Source: an uncultured Pelagibacteraceae bacterium (lineage in GTDB: Bacteria; Pseudomonadota; Alphaproteobacteria; Pelagibacterales; Pelagibacteraceae). Taken from it: a stretch of 64,000 nucleotides of DNA. The position numbers were made by a program, and so were the translations under genes. This document shows positions 8,835 to 18,288 of this stretch, piece after piece. The stretch spans positions 248,001-312,000 of the forward strand of contig CACEFF010000001.1 of the NCBI GenBank assembly GCA_902558815.1, given 5' to 3'. The notes below the pieces were generated by a model that was given only the letters and a program-made list of their open reading frames with translations, made no database searches and was not told the origin of the DNA. How positions within the stretch are numbered: position 1 is the stretch's first letter; every line of letters starts with the position of its first letter.

Positions 8835-8875
8835 GGTTATACTAATAATACAATTAATTATATTTAATTATTAAT

Positions 8876-9877
8876 ATGTCTCCAATTGAAAAAGTAATTA
8901 TTAACAAAGATACTAATATTAATCCTATATGGATAATGAGACAAGCTGGAAGATACTTACCAGAATTTAGAGAAATCAGAAAACAAAATCCTGATTTTAT
9001 TAAATTGTGCCTTAACGAAAAATTATCATGTGAGATTACCCTTCAACCTTTAAAAAGATTTGATTTAGATGCAGCAATAATTTTTTCTGATATTTTAATG
9101 TTACCATATGGTTTAGATCAAAGTGTCGAATTTAAAAAGAATATGGGTCCATTACTTGGTGACTTAGATCTAAAAAAAATTTCAAAAGTTGAAGAAGTTA
9201 ATTTTGTAAAAAAACTCTCCCCTGTTTACGAATTAATTAAATTAGTAAGTAGCTCTAAATTTACAAACAATAAAACTACCATAGGTTTTGTTGGAGCACC
9301 ATGGACTTTATTGGTTTACATGATGAATAAAAAATCACCAAAACTAAACTTAAATGAAAATTTTTTTGAAGATAAATATTTAATTGATAGAGTTCTTAAA
9401 ATTTTGGATAAATTTTTAAAAATACACATTAAAAATCAGATTGATAATGGCGCTCAGATAATTCAAATTTTCGATAGCTGGGCTGGTTTGCTAAAAGAAA
9501 AAGATTTACATTACTTTATTTATGACCCCACATTAAGTTTGGTTGACTATATTAAATCTTTAAATGTACCTGTTATTTGTTTCCCAAGAGGTATTAAAAA
9601 TTATAAAGATTTTTGTGAAACTGTTAAACCAAATACAATTTGTATTGATTATGAAGTTGACCCAGTAAAAATTAATAAAGAAATAAAAATCCCTGTGCAA
9701 GGTGGAATAGATCCAAAGGTTTTGCTTTCTAACAAAGAAAATTTAAAAAAAGAGGCAACAAAATATCTAGATATATTTAAAGATCACCCATATATATTTA
9801 ATTTAGGGCACGGCGTTCTACCAGAGACAGACCCTAATATGATGGATTATTTAGTCAAAACTGTGAAAGATTATTAA
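8876..9877 (+). CDS. hemE: HemE, uroporphyrinogen decarboxylase
   Basis: HemE removes four carboxyl groups from uroporphyrinogen III to give coproporphyrinogen III in haem synthesis. The 333-residue protein carries the MRQAGRYLPEFREIR signature near residue 21 and the IIFSDILMLPYGLD substrate loop with the catalytic Asp. Later motifs include GFVGAPWTLLVYM, QIFDSWAGLL and FNLGHGVLPETDP. It is the first gene right of the putative origin and is fused by a TAATG overlap to hemH. Its promoter must lie within the origin gap. All expected motifs are present and the length is normal. Confidence 0.97.
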   Translation: MSPIEKVIINKDTNINPIWIMRQAGRYLPEFREIRKQNPDFIKLCLNEKLSCEITLQPLKRFDLDAAIIFSDILMLPYGLDQSVEFKKNMGPLLGDLDLKKISKVEEVNFVKKLSPVYELIKLVSSSKFTNNKTTIGFVGAPWTLLVYMMNKKSPKLNLNENFFEDKYLIDRVLKILDKFLKIHIKNQIDNGAQIIQIFDSWAGLLKEKDLHYFIYDPTLSLVDYIKSLNVPVICFPRGIKNYKDFCETVKPNTICIDYEVDPVKINKEIKIPVQGGIDPKVLLSNKENLKKEATKYLDIFKDHPYIFNLGHGVLPETDPNMMDYLVKTVKDY

Positions 9878-10875
9878 TGGAAAACAAACAAGAACACCCG
9901 CCCGTTAAATTTGGAAAAACAGGGGTTTTAATAGTAAATTTAGGAACCCCAGATTCAACGAGTTGGCTTGATATAAGAAAATATTTAAAAGAATTTCTAT
10001 CAGACAGAAGAGTAATTGAAGTCAACCCAATAATTTGGCAGTTTATTTTAAATGTTTTTATATTAACTTTTCGACCATCCAAAACAGCAAAAGCTTACAA
10101 AGAAATCTGGATGCAGGACAAAAACATTTCACCTCTTTTACATTATACTCAAAAACAAGCAGAGAAACTTTCAAACCTAATGTCAGAAAAAAATTTGTTA
10201 ATAGATTATGCCATGAGATACGGGAATCCTAGCATAAGGAGTAAAATTACAAGTTTCCATGAAATGGGCTGTGAAAACCTAATAATACTTCCTCTTTACC
10301 CCCAGTACGCTGCAGCTACTACAGCAACTGTTTGTGATGAAGTTTATAGAACTCTTATGAAAATGAGATGGCAACCATCACTAAAAGTAGTACCACATTA
10401 TGAGTCTGATCCATTATATATAGAAGCACTTGTAAATTCATTAAACAAGAAAATCAAAGAAATTAATTGGAAACCGGATTTGATATTAGCTTCTTATCAT
10501 GGAATACCACAAAAATATTTTGATAAAGGTGACCCTTATCATTGTTATTGTCATAAAACCACGAGGCTAATATCAGAAAGATTTACCTCAATTGAAATTA
10601 AGACAACATTTCAATCAAGATTTGGTCCTGAAAAATGGCTCCAACCTTATACAGATAAAACTTTAGAAAGTTTGCCCAGCAAGGGGAAAAAGAATGTTTT
10701 AGCCATATGTCCTGGATTTTCCTCAGACTGTGTTGAAACTTTAGAAGAAATTCAGATTCAAGGAAAAGAGAGTTTTCTAGATTCTGGTGGTGAAAACTTT
10801 GATATGGTGCCATGTTTGAATGATAATGATGATCACATAGTTTTATTAAAATCCTTAATTCAAAAAAATATTTGA
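9877..10875 (+). CDS. hemH: HemH, ferrochelatase
   Basis: HemH inserts iron(II) into protoporphyrin IX, the last step of haem synthesis. The 332-residue protein shows VLIVNLGTPDS near residue 18, the PLYPQYAAATTA segment near 140, and the catalytic-His motif ASYHGIPQKYFDKGDPYHCYC. The closing segments are QSRFGPEKWLQPYTD and CPGFSSDCVETLEEI. Its start overlaps the hemE stop (TAATG), and hemJ begins 3 bp after its stop, so three late haem steps form one operon. Confidence 0.97.
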   Translation: MENKQEHPPVKFGKTGVLIVNLGTPDSTSWLDIRKYLKEFLSDRRVIEVNPIIWQFILNVFILTFRPSKTAKAYKEIWMQDKNISPLLHYTQKQAEKLSNLMSEKNLLIDYAMRYGNPSIRSKITSFHEMGCENLIILPLYPQYAAATTATVCDEVYRTLMKMRWQPSLKVVPHYESDPLYIEALVNSLNKKIKEINWKPDLILASYHGIPQKYFDKGDPYHCYCHKTTRLISERFTSIEIKTTFQSRFGPEKWLQPYTDKTLESLPSKGKKNVLAICPGFSSDCVETLEEIQIQGKESFLDSGGENFDMVPCLNDNDDHIVLLKSLIQKNI

Positions 10876-10878
10876 TTA

Positions 10879-11313
10879 ATGAACGCTTATTTACTTTTTA
10901 AATCATTACACTTGATAGCAGTAATTTCTTGGATGGCTGGTTTACTATATCTTCCAAGAATTTTTGTTTATCATTCTCAAAACAATTCTCAGCCAATTAT
11001 ATCAGATGTATTTAAGGTTATGGAAAGAAAGCTATTTTTTTATATTATGACTCCGGCAATGATATTATCCTGGCTGTTTGGCTTATTACTAATCCATGAA
11101 ATCGGATTTCAACAACTTGGACAAACTTGGATGATTTTAAAGTTGATATTTGTAGTTATACTTACAATTTATCATTTTTATCTTGGAAGAATTTTAGGAC
11201 AGTTTAAACTAGACCTTAATACCCATTCACATAAATTTTATCGATTTATAAATGAAATACCTACATTATTGCTTATTTTAATCATAATTGTTGTGGTTTT
11301 TAAGCCTATCTAG
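10879..11313 (+). CDS. hemJ: HemJ, protoporphyrinogen IX oxidase (UPF0093)
   Basis: HemJ oxidises protoporphyrinogen IX to protoporphyrin IX in bacteria without HemG or HemY. The 144-residue membrane protein opens with the conserved KSLHLIAVISWMAGLLYLPRIFVYH stretch, which holds the essential His. It has about four membrane segments and a second conserved region around WMILKLIFVVILTIYHFYLGR with another His. It directly follows hemH, which supports the role. No alternative oxidase gene lies in the window. Confidence 0.92.
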   Translation: MNAYLLFKSLHLIAVISWMAGLLYLPRIFVYHSQNNSQPIISDVFKVMERKLFFYIMTPAMILSWLFGLLLIHEIGFQQLGQTWMILKLIFVVILTIYHFYLGRILGQFKLDLNTHSHKFYRFINEIPTLLLILIIIVVVFKPI

Positions 11314-11349
11314 GGTTGAATATTTAGAAATAACATATATATTATTAAT

Positions 11350-11369
11350 ATTATTAAGTCCTTAATAAT
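11350..11369. repeat. 20-bp palindrome immediately upstream of rho
   Basis: ATTATTAAG (11350-11358) and CTTAATAAT (11361-11369) are perfect inverted repeats around a 2-bp centre, followed by a run of T. The sequence ends 8 bp before the rho ATG at 11378. It could be an operator or a weak attenuator hairpin in the rho leader; E. coli rho is known to control its own leader. No -35/-10 pair is clear. Confidence 0.4.
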
Positions 11370-11377
11370 TTTTAATC

Positions 11378-12646
11378 ATGAACATTCAAGAATTAAAACT
11401 AAAATCATCTGAACAACTTATTACTCAAGCAGAGGAGCTTGGTATTGAGAATGCAAGTACATTAAGAAAACAAGAAATTCTCTTTGCTATTCTTAAAAAA
11501 GTTGCTGAAAAAGAAGAAATTACAGGGGCTGGCGTTTTACAATTACTTCAGGATGGATTTGGTTTTTTAAGGGCAATGGAGTCAAATTATCTTCCTGGTC
11601 CTGATGATATTTATGTCAGTCCAAGCCAAATAAGAAAATTTGGTTTAAGAACTGGAGACACTGTTGAGGGTCCTGTAAGAGCTCCAAAAGAAGGTGAAAG
11701 ATATTTTGCTTTGTTGCAAGTTAGTAAAATAAATTTTGAAGAACCGGAAAAATCTAGACACAAAATAGCATTCGATAATTTAACGCCACTCTATCCTGAT
11801 AAACAGTTAGTAATGGAAGTAGAAATGGTAAAGGTTGAAAAAAAACCAGATTTAACCCCTAGATTAATAGATTTGGTTAGTCCAATAGGTAAGGGGCAAC
11901 GATCAATAATCATTTCCCCACCTAAAGCTGGAAAAACGATGATTTTACAAAGTATAGCTAATTCAATAGCTAAAAATTATCCTGAATGTTATTTAATTGT
12001 TTTACTGATAGATGAGCGCCCAGAGGAAGTAACGGACATGCAAAGAACGGTTAAAGGTGAGGTAATAAGCTCTACCTTTGATGAACCAGCTCAAAGACAC
12101 GTTGCCGTCGCTGAAATGGTCATAGAAAAAGCAAAAAGATTAACTGAGCATAAAAAAGATGTAGTCATACTATTAGACTCAATTACAAGATTGGGCAGAG
12201 CTTATAATGCAGTAATCCCAAGTTCAGGAAAAGTTTTAACAGGGGGTGTTGATGCAAACGCATTGCAAAGACCCAAAAGATTTTTTGGTGCAGCAAGAAA
12301 TATCGAAGAAGGTGGATCTTTAACAATTATATCTACTGCTTTAATTGATACTGGTAGCAGAATGGATGAAGTGATCTTTGAAGAGTTTAAAGGAACAGGA
12401 AATAGTGAAACTGTTCTTGATAGAAAAATTGCCGACAAAAGAATTTACCCAGCAATTGATATAACAAAATCAGGAACTAGAAGAGAAGAATTATTGTTCG
12501 ATAAAAACGATCTACAAAAAATGAATGTTCTTAGAAGAATTATAGCGCCTATGGGGACTATGGATGCTATAGAATTCATAAATTCAAAGCTAAAAGATAC
12601 AAAAAATAATGCTGAGTTCTTTAATTCAATGAACAAACCAGCTTAA
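11378..12646 (+). CDS. rho: Rho, transcription termination factor
   Basis: Rho is the hexameric RNA-dependent ATPase that ends transcription of untranslated RNA. The 422-residue protein has the N-terminal Rho_N helix domain and the RNA-binding cold-shock-like domain ([35 protein letters not shown], about residues 62-96). The ATPase core contains the Walker A-like SPPKAGKT (about 180-187), [12 protein letters not shown] and [13 protein letters not shown]. It lies between the haem operon and mnmE, the usual alphaproteobacterial order near the origin. Length is typical. Confidence 0.98.
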   Translation: MNIQELKLKSSEQLITQAEELGIENASTLRKQEILFAILKKVAEKEEITGAGVLQLLQDGFGFLRAMESNYLPGPDDIYVSPSQIRKFGLRTGDTVEGPVRAPKEGERYFALLQVSKINFEEPEKSRHKIAFDNLTPLYPDKQLVMEVEMVKVEKKPDLTPRLIDLVSPIGKGQRSIIISPPKAGKTMILQSIANSIAKNYPECYLIVLLIDERPEEVTDMQRTVKGEVISSTFDEPAQRHVAVAEMVIEKAKRLTEHKKDVVILLDSITRLGRAYNAVIPSSGKVLTGGVDANALQRPKRFFGAARNIEEGGSLTIISTALIDTGSRMDEVIFEEFKGTGNSETVLDRKIADKRIYPAIDITKSGTRREELLFDKNDLQKMNVLRRIIAPMGTMDAIEFINSKLKDTKNNAEFFNSMNKPA

Positions 12647-12687
12647 TTAAGTTTTCCAAAATATCAGAATAAAAGTTATAATATTTT

Positions 12688-14019
12688 ATGACTATTTATG
12701 CTTTATCGTCTGGCCCTGGTGTGTCTGGGGTTGCAGTAATCAGAATTTCAGGCTCAGAGACCTCTAAGGTACTAAAAAAACTTACGAATAAAGAAATTCC
12801 TCAGCCAAGAATGGCAACTCTTCGGAAAATAAACAATATCAACACTTTTGAGCTGATTGATGAAGGCATTATTATATGGTTTCCAGGCCCTGAGAGCTAC
12901 ACAGGAGAAGATATGGCTGAGATTCACGTGCATGGAGGTAAGGCTGTAGTATTGGCTCTTCAAAATGAAATTTCAAAATTTGAAAATTGCAGATTAGCAG
13001 AGGCAGGTGAATTTACAAAGCTGGCTTTTCAAAATGGTAAAATAAATTTACTAAAAGCAGAAAGTATAGCTGATTTGATCTCAGCAGAAACAGAAATACA
13101 GAGATTGCAAGCAGTAAAAATGATGAAGGGAAAATCCTCAGATAAATTTAATGAGTTGAGAGAGAAATTGTTAAAAATTTTGTCATTCGTTGAAGCAAAA
13201 ATAGATTTTCCCGAGGAAGATTTGCCAGAGAAAACTTTAACAAAGATAAAAGAAGATTCTTCTTATGTTTTAAATGAGATTAAGAAAATTTTGAATGATC
13301 AAAAAGTTGGGGAGATAATTCGTGAAGGTTTTAAAATCGCAATCGTAGGTCCAACCAATGCTGGAAAGTCTAGTCTAATGAATAATTTATCAAACAGAGA
13401 AGTTGCTATAGTCTCTGAAATTGCTGGTACTACAAGAGATGTTGTAGAGACACATTTAAACATAGATGGTTATCCAGTTATAATTTCAGACACAGCAGGC
13501 ATAAGAGACTCCAAGGATGAAATTGAAAAAAAAGGGATAAAATTATCATTAAAAAAAGCAGAAAACGCTGATTTAAAGCTAGTGGTGGTGGATGCTAAAA
13601 GTATTGATTTAAGCGGATTTTTGAATGATTTATTAAAAAAAGACGCGATTTTAGTTATTAACAAATCTGATCTGTTGAAAGAAAAATTAGATACTGAAAT
13701 TTCTAAATTTAATCATGTTTTAATTTCACTCAAAGATAATCTAAATATAGATAAATTAATTTTAAAAATAAAAAGTAATTTAGAAAATAAATTTATATCT
13801 GAAGAAGATATCTTAATTACAAGAGAAAGGCACAGACAACATTTGCTACAGTGTGTTGATCACTTGAATAATTTCTCAAATAAAAATGATAAAAAGGATT
13901 TTGACAAAGGAGCTGAGGATCTAAGGTTAGCTACAAGACAATTAGGTATGATTGTCGGTAAAGTCGATATAGAAGAGATATTAGGCAGTATTTTCAACGA
14001 TTTTTGTATCGGAAAGTAA
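12688..14019 (+). CDS. mnmE: MnmE (TrmE), tRNA wobble-uridine modification GTPase
   Basis: MnmE works with MnmG to add the carboxymethylaminomethyl group to U34 of certain tRNAs. The 443-residue protein begins with the tetrahydrofolate-binding domain (TIYALSSGPGVSGVAVIRISG). The inserted G domain carries G1 GPTNAGKSSL near residue 223, G3 DTAGIRD near 270 and G4 NKSD near 330. It ends with the invariant CIGK box, including the essential Cys. mnmG follows after 117 bp. Length is normal. Confidence 0.97.
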   Translation: MTIYALSSGPGVSGVAVIRISGSETSKVLKKLTNKEIPQPRMATLRKINNINTFELIDEGIIIWFPGPESYTGEDMAEIHVHGGKAVVLALQNEISKFENCRLAEAGEFTKLAFQNGKINLLKAESIADLISAETEIQRLQAVKMMKGKSSDKFNELREKLLKILSFVEAKIDFPEEDLPEKTLTKIKEDSSYVLNEIKKILNDQKVGEIIREGFKIAIVGPTNAGKSSLMNNLSNREVAIVSEIAGTTRDVVETHLNIDGYPVIISDTAGIRDSKDEIEKKGIKLSLKKAENADLKLVVVDAKSIDLSGFLNDLLKKDAILVINKSDLLKEKLDTEISKFNHVLISLKDNLNIDKLILKIKSNLENKFISEEDILITRERHRQHLLQCVDHLNNFSNKNDKKDFDKGAEDLRLATRQLGMIVGKVDIEEILGSIFNDFCIGK

Positions 14020-14136
14020 TAGCTATTTTATGGGGTTTTTTTGAAGTTTTTTACTGATTTTCGTTGATAAATAACACTTTTTTCAGAAAAAAAACAGAAA
14101 TCTTGTAAATATTCTAATCGAATATAAATTTAGCCT

Positions 14137-16008
14137 ATGAAAAAAGATTTGCAATTTGATGTAGTTGTTATCGGCGGCGGTCATGCTGGTTGTGAAGCTG
14201 CAGCAGCTTCAGCAAGGCTCAGTGTAAATACCGCTTTGTTTACACATAACAAAAATACAATTGGGGAAATGTCATGCAATCCAGCTATAGGAGGTCTAGG
14301 TAAAGGTCACTTGGTTAGAGAAATTGACGCCTTAGATGGTGTTATGGGAGAGGTAGCAGACAAGTCTGGAATACAATTTAGATTATTAAATAGAAGTAGA
14401 GGACCTGCAGTTAGAGGACCCCGAACTCAATCTGATAGATCACTATATCGAAAATTTATGCAAGAAAAACTTGTAAACTACTGTAATTTAAGCATTTTTT
14501 CTGATCCTGTAATAAAATTTATTTTTGAAAATAATCAAATAAGTGGATTTATAACACTCAAAGGTAACAAAGTAAGTTGTAATAAGTTAATCCTAACAAC
14601 AGGCACTTTTTTGAATGGTTTGATACATATAGGTGATGAAAGAACTCCTGCTGGACGTTTTAATGAAAAACCAAGTACAGGCTTAAGTGAACAGTTAGAA
14701 AAATATAATTTCAAAATTGGAAGATTAAAAACAGGGACTCCTCCTAGATTAGATTCTAGAACAATTAATTTTGAAAATTTGGAAAAACAGTTTGCCGATG
14801 AAGTCCCATATTTTTTTTCTTTTATGACCAAAAAAAATTTAAACAAACAAGTCTCTTGTTCCATGACTTATACTAACGAGAGAGTTCATAAAATAATTGA
14901 AAAGAATTTATCTAAAAGTGCAATGTATTCCGGAAGCATACAAGGTGTTGGTCCTAGATATTGCCCTTCTATTGAGGATAAAGTAGTAAAATTCGCTGAC
15001 AAGACAAGACATCAGATATTTCTAGAGCCTGAGGGTCTAAATGATCATACTATTTACCCTAACGGCATATCCACATCTCTACCTGAGGTTGTACAACACG
15101 AAATACTCAATAATATCAATGGTTTAGAGAATGTAAAAGTAATTAGACCAGGATATGCTATTGAATATGATTATATTGACCCGAGAGAGTTGTTTTTAAC
15201 ATTGGAGACAAAAAAAATAAAAAATCTTTATCTCGCTGGTCAAATAAATGGAACTACAGGTTATGAGGAAGCAGCTGCTCAAGGCCTCATAGCGGGAATT
15301 AATGCAGCTTTATCTTTAAAGAATATGGAACCTTTTATTTTAGATAGATCAGACGCATACATTGGCGTTATGATAGATGACTTAGTCACTAAAGGTGTTG
15401 CTGAGCCTTATAGAATGTTTACATCTCGAGCAGAATATAGACTAAGTCTTAGGTCAGATAATGCAGATTTAAGGCTTACTCATAAAGGAATTAAAATCGG
15501 TTTAATAGCAGAAAATAGAAAACAACTATTTGAGGAGAAATTTAATAAATTAAGCAAAATATCTCTTCAAATGTCTAATTTAAACATTTCACCCTCTAAG
15601 GCAGATAAATTTGGAATAAAAATAGCGAAAGATGGTGTTTTTAGATCAGCAGAGGAAATTCTTACCCAAAAAAGTGTTGATATGACAAAAATAAGGAATA
15701 TTTGGCCTGAAATTGCTGATTATGGGAATGAAATTGATGAACAGATTGAGATTAACTCTCATTACAGAGGATATTTAAAGAAACAAAAAGCCGATATTTT
15801 AGCTTTTAAACGAGATGAGAATTTAACAATACCAGATAATATTGATTATGATCAATTTTCAGGTCTTTCTAACGAAGTAAAAGCTAAATTTAAAGAAATA
15901 AAGCCTAAAACTATGGGTCAGGCCTTAAGAATCGATGGAATAACTCCTGCAGCTGTATATATTTTGTTGTCACACGTCAAAAGAAAGTCTATTAAGCATA
16001 TAGCTTAA
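14137..16008 (+). CDS. mnmG: MnmG (GidA), FAD-dependent tRNA modification enzyme
   Basis: MnmG is the partner of MnmE in U34 modification of tRNA. The 623-residue protein starts with the FAD-binding [16 protein letters not shown] motif (residues about 13-28) followed by [24 protein letters not shown]. The second Cys-containing motif, [10 protein letters not shown], is near residue 273. [19 protein letters not shown] closes the FAD site, and the C-terminal helical domain binds MnmE and tRNA. The 117-bp gap upstream (14020-14136) is AT-rich and holds a short inverted repeat, ATATTC (14109-14114) and GAATAT (14120-14125), but no clear promoter. It overlaps rsmG at TAATG. Confidence 0.98.
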   Translation: MKKDLQFDVVVIGGGHAGCEAAAASARLSVNTALFTHNKNTIGEMSCNPAIGGLGKGHLVREIDALDGVMGEVADKSGIQFRLLNRSRGPAVRGPRTQSDRSLYRKFMQEKLVNYCNLSIFSDPVIKFIFENNQISGFITLKGNKVSCNKLILTTGTFLNGLIHIGDERTPAGRFNEKPSTGLSEQLEKYNFKIGRLKTGTPPRLDSRTINFENLEKQFADEVPYFFSFMTKKNLNKQVSCSMTYTNERVHKIIEKNLSKSAMYSGSIQGVGPRYCPSIEDKVVKFADKTRHQIFLEPEGLNDHTIYPNGISTSLPEVVQHEILNNINGLENVKVIRPGYAIEYDYIDPRELFLTLETKKIKNLYLAGQINGTTGYEEAAAQGLIAGINAALSLKNMEPFILDRSDAYIGVMIDDLVTKGVAEPYRMFTSRAEYRLSLRSDNADLRLTHKGIKIGLIAENRKQLFEEKFNKLSKISLQMSNLNISPSKADKFGIKIAKDGVFRSAEEILTQKSVDMTKIRNIWPEIADYGNEIDEQIEINSHYRGYLKKQKADILAFKRDENLTIPDNIDYDQFSGLSNEVKAKFKEIKPKTMGQALRIDGITPAAVYILLSHVKRKSIKHIA

Positions 16009-16655
16009 TGGATAACTTAATTTTAAATTCTTATTCCAAAATTTCCAATTTGAATGTTTCACGTGAAACTTGTAATGAGCTTGAGAGCTTAATTACAATG
16101 ATACAGGAAAAAAATCAGAAAATTAACATTATAAGTAAAAAAATGTATGAAAAAGAGGCCATAAGAGAGCGTCATATAATAGATTCTGCCCAAATCATTG
16201 ATTTTGTTGATTTAAATTGCAATACAACCTCTGATTTAGGTACAGGGGGTGGAATGCCTGGATTAATAGTGGCTATAGTGATGAAAAAAATTAAAAACGA
16301 CATAAAAGTTAACCTTTATGAAAAAAGCTACCACAAATGTGTTTTCCTGAGAGAAGTTTCAAAAAAATTAAATTTAAATACAGAAATAATTCAGAAAGAT
16401 ATTTTTTCACTTAAAAATATTGAAACAGGAACAATTATGTCCAGGGCGTTTAAGCCAATGCCAGTCATTTTAAACTTGGTCAATGAAAATTTTATAAAAT
16501 ATAGAAATATTATTTTTTTTATGGGAAGTAGTGGAAGAAAAATTCTTAACGAAACACTTCAAGAATGGGATTTAGATTATGAAGAAAAAAAAAGTTTAAC
16601 AAGTGACGACTCATTTATATTAAACATCAAAAAAATTAAAAAAAAAATTTCATGA
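16008..16655 (+). CDS. rsmG: RsmG (GidB), 16S rRNA m7G527 methyltransferase
   Basis: RsmG methylates G527 of 16S rRNA with S-adenosylmethionine. The 215-residue protein has the SAM-binding loop SDLGTGGGMPGL near residue 75 and the later RAFKPMPVIL motif that replaces the family's R-A-x-A-P/L segment. The N-terminal NVSRETCNEL segment (about residues 15-24) is encoded by a parS site, so the gene doubles as a centromere element. It is joined by one- or few-base overlaps to mnmG upstream and parA downstream. Confidence 0.95.
   Translation: MDNLILNSYSKISNLNVSRETCNELESLITMIQEKNQKINIISKKMYEKEAIRERHIIDSAQIIDFVDLNCNTTSDLGTGGGMPGLIVAIVMKKIKNDIKVNLYEKSYHKCVFLREVSKKLNLNTEIIQKDIFSLKNIETGTIMSRAFKPMPVILNLVNENFIKYRNIIFFMGSSGRKILNETLQEWDLDYEEKKSLTSDDSFILNIKKIKKKIS
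16055..16070. promoter_or_regulatory. parS: parS centromere site inside rsmG
   Basis: TGTTTCACGTGAAACT matches 15 of 16 bases of the bacterial parS consensus TGTTTCACGTGAAACA and is a near-perfect palindrome. It is read in frame as NVSRET in RsmG. ParB, encoded 1.4 kb downstream, should bind here. No second copy was found by eye among the other CACGTG sites in the window. Confidence 0.92.
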
Positions 16656-17446
16656 AAATTATCTCAATTATAAATCAAAAGGGTGGGGTTGGAAAAACAA
16701 CAACTGTAATTAATTTAGCATCTGCGTTATCTCAACTTGGAAAAAAAATTTTAGTAATTGATCTAGATCCTCAAGGGAATGCTACTACAGGACTGGGATT
16801 ATCCAACACCTCTCAATCTGATCAGACAATTTATGGGATTCTTAATGGTACAATGTCAATTTCAAACGTAATTAAAAAAACAGACTTTCAAAATCTTGAT
16901 TTAATATCATCCAATGTAGATTTATCCGGATTAGAGGTTGAGACGGCTGGTGACAGTGATAGAGCCTTTATCTTAAAGGCCAAATTAACCGCATATTTAA
17001 ATGATTCTAGAGGATTATACGATTATATCCTTATAGACTGTCCTCCTTCTTTGAGTCTTTTAACAGTAATGGCCTTAGTGTCATCTAATTCATTGCTTGT
17101 GCCACTACAAACAGAATTTTTTGCTTTAGAGGGACTTACACAACTTATGAAGACTATTGAGAGAATAAAAACTAACTTAAATCCTGAATTAGAGATTCAA
17201 GGCATACTTTTAACTATGTATGATCGAAGAAACAAGCTTTCGTCACAAGTTGAACAAGAAGCGAGAGATTATTTCAAAGACAAAGTTTATCAAACAGTAA
17301 TACCTCGAAACGTAAGATTATCCGAAGCACCATCCCACGGAATTCCAGTTTTGATTTATGACAAGAATTGTCCAGGTAGTAAATCATATTATAGTTTTAC
17401 CGATGAGTTCATTAATCAAGAAAATAAAATTGGGAGTGCAGCATAA
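16652..17446 (+). CDS. parA: ParA (Soj), chromosome-partitioning ATPase
   Basis: ParA is the deviant-Walker ATPase that, with ParB and parS, moves replicated origins apart. The 264-residue protein has the signature KGGVGKTTTVINLA (residues about 10-23, with the deviant Lys), the Walker A' DLDPQGNATTGL, and the Walker B-like YILIDCPPSL. It lacks the long N-terminal DNA-binding domain of plasmid type Ia ParA, so it is the chromosomal type. It overlaps rsmG by ATGA and parB by TAATG. Its location 8 kb from the putative origin is typical. Confidence 0.97.
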   Translation: MKIISIINQKGGVGKTTTVINLASALSQLGKKILVIDLDPQGNATTGLGLSNTSQSDQTIYGILNGTMSISNVIKKTDFQNLDLISSNVDLSGLEVETAGDSDRAFILKAKLTAYLNDSRGLYDYILIDCPPSLSLLTVMALVSSNSLLVPLQTEFFALEGLTQLMKTIERIKTNLNPELEIQGILLTMYDRRNKLSSQVEQEARDYFKDKVYQTVIPRNVRLSEAPSHGIPVLIYDKNCPGSKSYYSFTDEFINQENKIGSAA

Positions 17447-18288
17447 TGAACAAAATAAAAAAAGGATTGGGTAGAGGATTATCTTCCTTAATTGGTGAAA
17501 CCAAGGTTGAAAATAAAACAAATAATCTAAGTTTAGCCGAGATAGTTCCAAACAAATATCAACCAAGAAAAAATTTTGATGAAGAAAACTTAAATGATTT
17601 AGTTAATTCAATAAAAGAACGGGGTGTTATTCAGCCAATTATAGTTAGAAAATCTAATTCGAACAATTCTAAATATGAGATTATAGCTGGAGAAAGAAGA
17701 TGGTTGGCAGCACAAAAAGCAGGACTTCATGAAATTCCTGTAGTTGTTACAGACGCTGATGATCTTAAATCTTTAGAATTTGCAATTGTTGAGAACGTGC
17801 AAAGACATGATTTGAATCCCTTGGAGGAAGCACAAGGCTATAAAAGGTTGATAGATGAATTTTCCTATGATCAAGAAAAGGTCTCTAAATTTATTGGCAA
17901 GAGCAGGAGCTATATAACCAATAGTTTGAGGTTACTTAATTTACCTGCTGAAGTCTTAAAATTAGTTGATGAAAAAAAAATCACTGCTGGGCATGCCAAA
18001 ATTTTGGTTGGTTCTGAGAATGCAATATTTATAGCTAATAAAATTATCGAAAAAAGTTTATCTGTAAGACAAACAGAAAAATTTGTTAAATTATTTAAAA
18101 ACCAGCCTAATAAAATTAATTCAAAAAAAGACTCAAATATAAAACAACTTGAAAAGGACATTACTGAAAAAATTGGTTTGAATGTAATAATTAAAAATAG
18201 TAAGAGAAACAAAGGTACAATTACTTTTTCATACGCAGATATTGACCAACTAAATAGGATTATAGAAATAATTAAGTCTAATTATTAG
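17446..18288 (+). CDS. parB: ParB (Spo0J), centromere-binding CTPase
   Basis: ParB loads at parS and spreads as a CTP-dependent clamp. The 280-residue protein opens with the GLGRGLSSLIGE segment that stimulates ParA. The N-terminal CTP-binding domain follows, with the C motif region PNKYQPRKNFDEENLNDLVNSI, AGERRWLAAQKAG and ENVQRHDLNPLEEAQGYKRL. A helix-turn-helix region (KVSKFIGKSRSYITNSLRLLNL) and a C-terminal dimer domain complete the protein. Its last 11 bp overlap the convergent holA gene. Confidence 0.97.
   Translation: MNKIKKGLGRGLSSLIGETKVENKTNNLSLAEIVPNKYQPRKNFDEENLNDLVNSIKERGVIQPIIVRKSNSNNSKYEIIAGERRWLAAQKAGLHEIPVVVTDADDLKSLEFAIVENVQRHDLNPLEEAQGYKRLIDEFSYDQEKVSKFIGKSRSYITNSLRLLNLPAEVLKLVDEKKITAGHAKILVGSENAIFIANKIIEKSLSVRQTEKFVKLFKNQPNKINSKKDSNIKQLEKDITEKIGLNVIIKNSKRNKGTITFSYADIDQLNRIIEIIKSNY

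Larger units (their letters stand above)
8595..8875. other. Putative chromosomal replication origin (oriC) between ppsR and hemE
   Basis: This AT-rich gap separates two divergent gene runs. It holds one exact DnaA box (TTATTCACA, 8826-8834) and two boxes on the other strand with a single mismatch to TGTGNATAA (8782-8790 and 8793-8801). There is also an inverted repeat, with AAGCTTTTATTAAC at 8673-8686 answered by GTTAATAAGCTT at 8731-8742. In Caulobacter crescentus and Rickettsia prowazekii the origin lies between the same two gene families. A parS site and parAB lie 7-9 kb to the right. The assignment rests on position plus motifs and has not been shown by skew or experiment. Confidence 0.78.

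Noticed and set aside
970-12935. Other CACGTG sites as additional parS
   Set aside because: Sites near 972, 1600 and 12925 lack the flanking TGTTT/AAACA arms; only 16055-16070 has the full palindrome.
14109-14125. ATATTC/GAATAT inverted repeat before mnmG as an operator
   Set aside because: Arms are only 6 bp and AT-rich, so chance occurrence is likely; noted only under mnmG.
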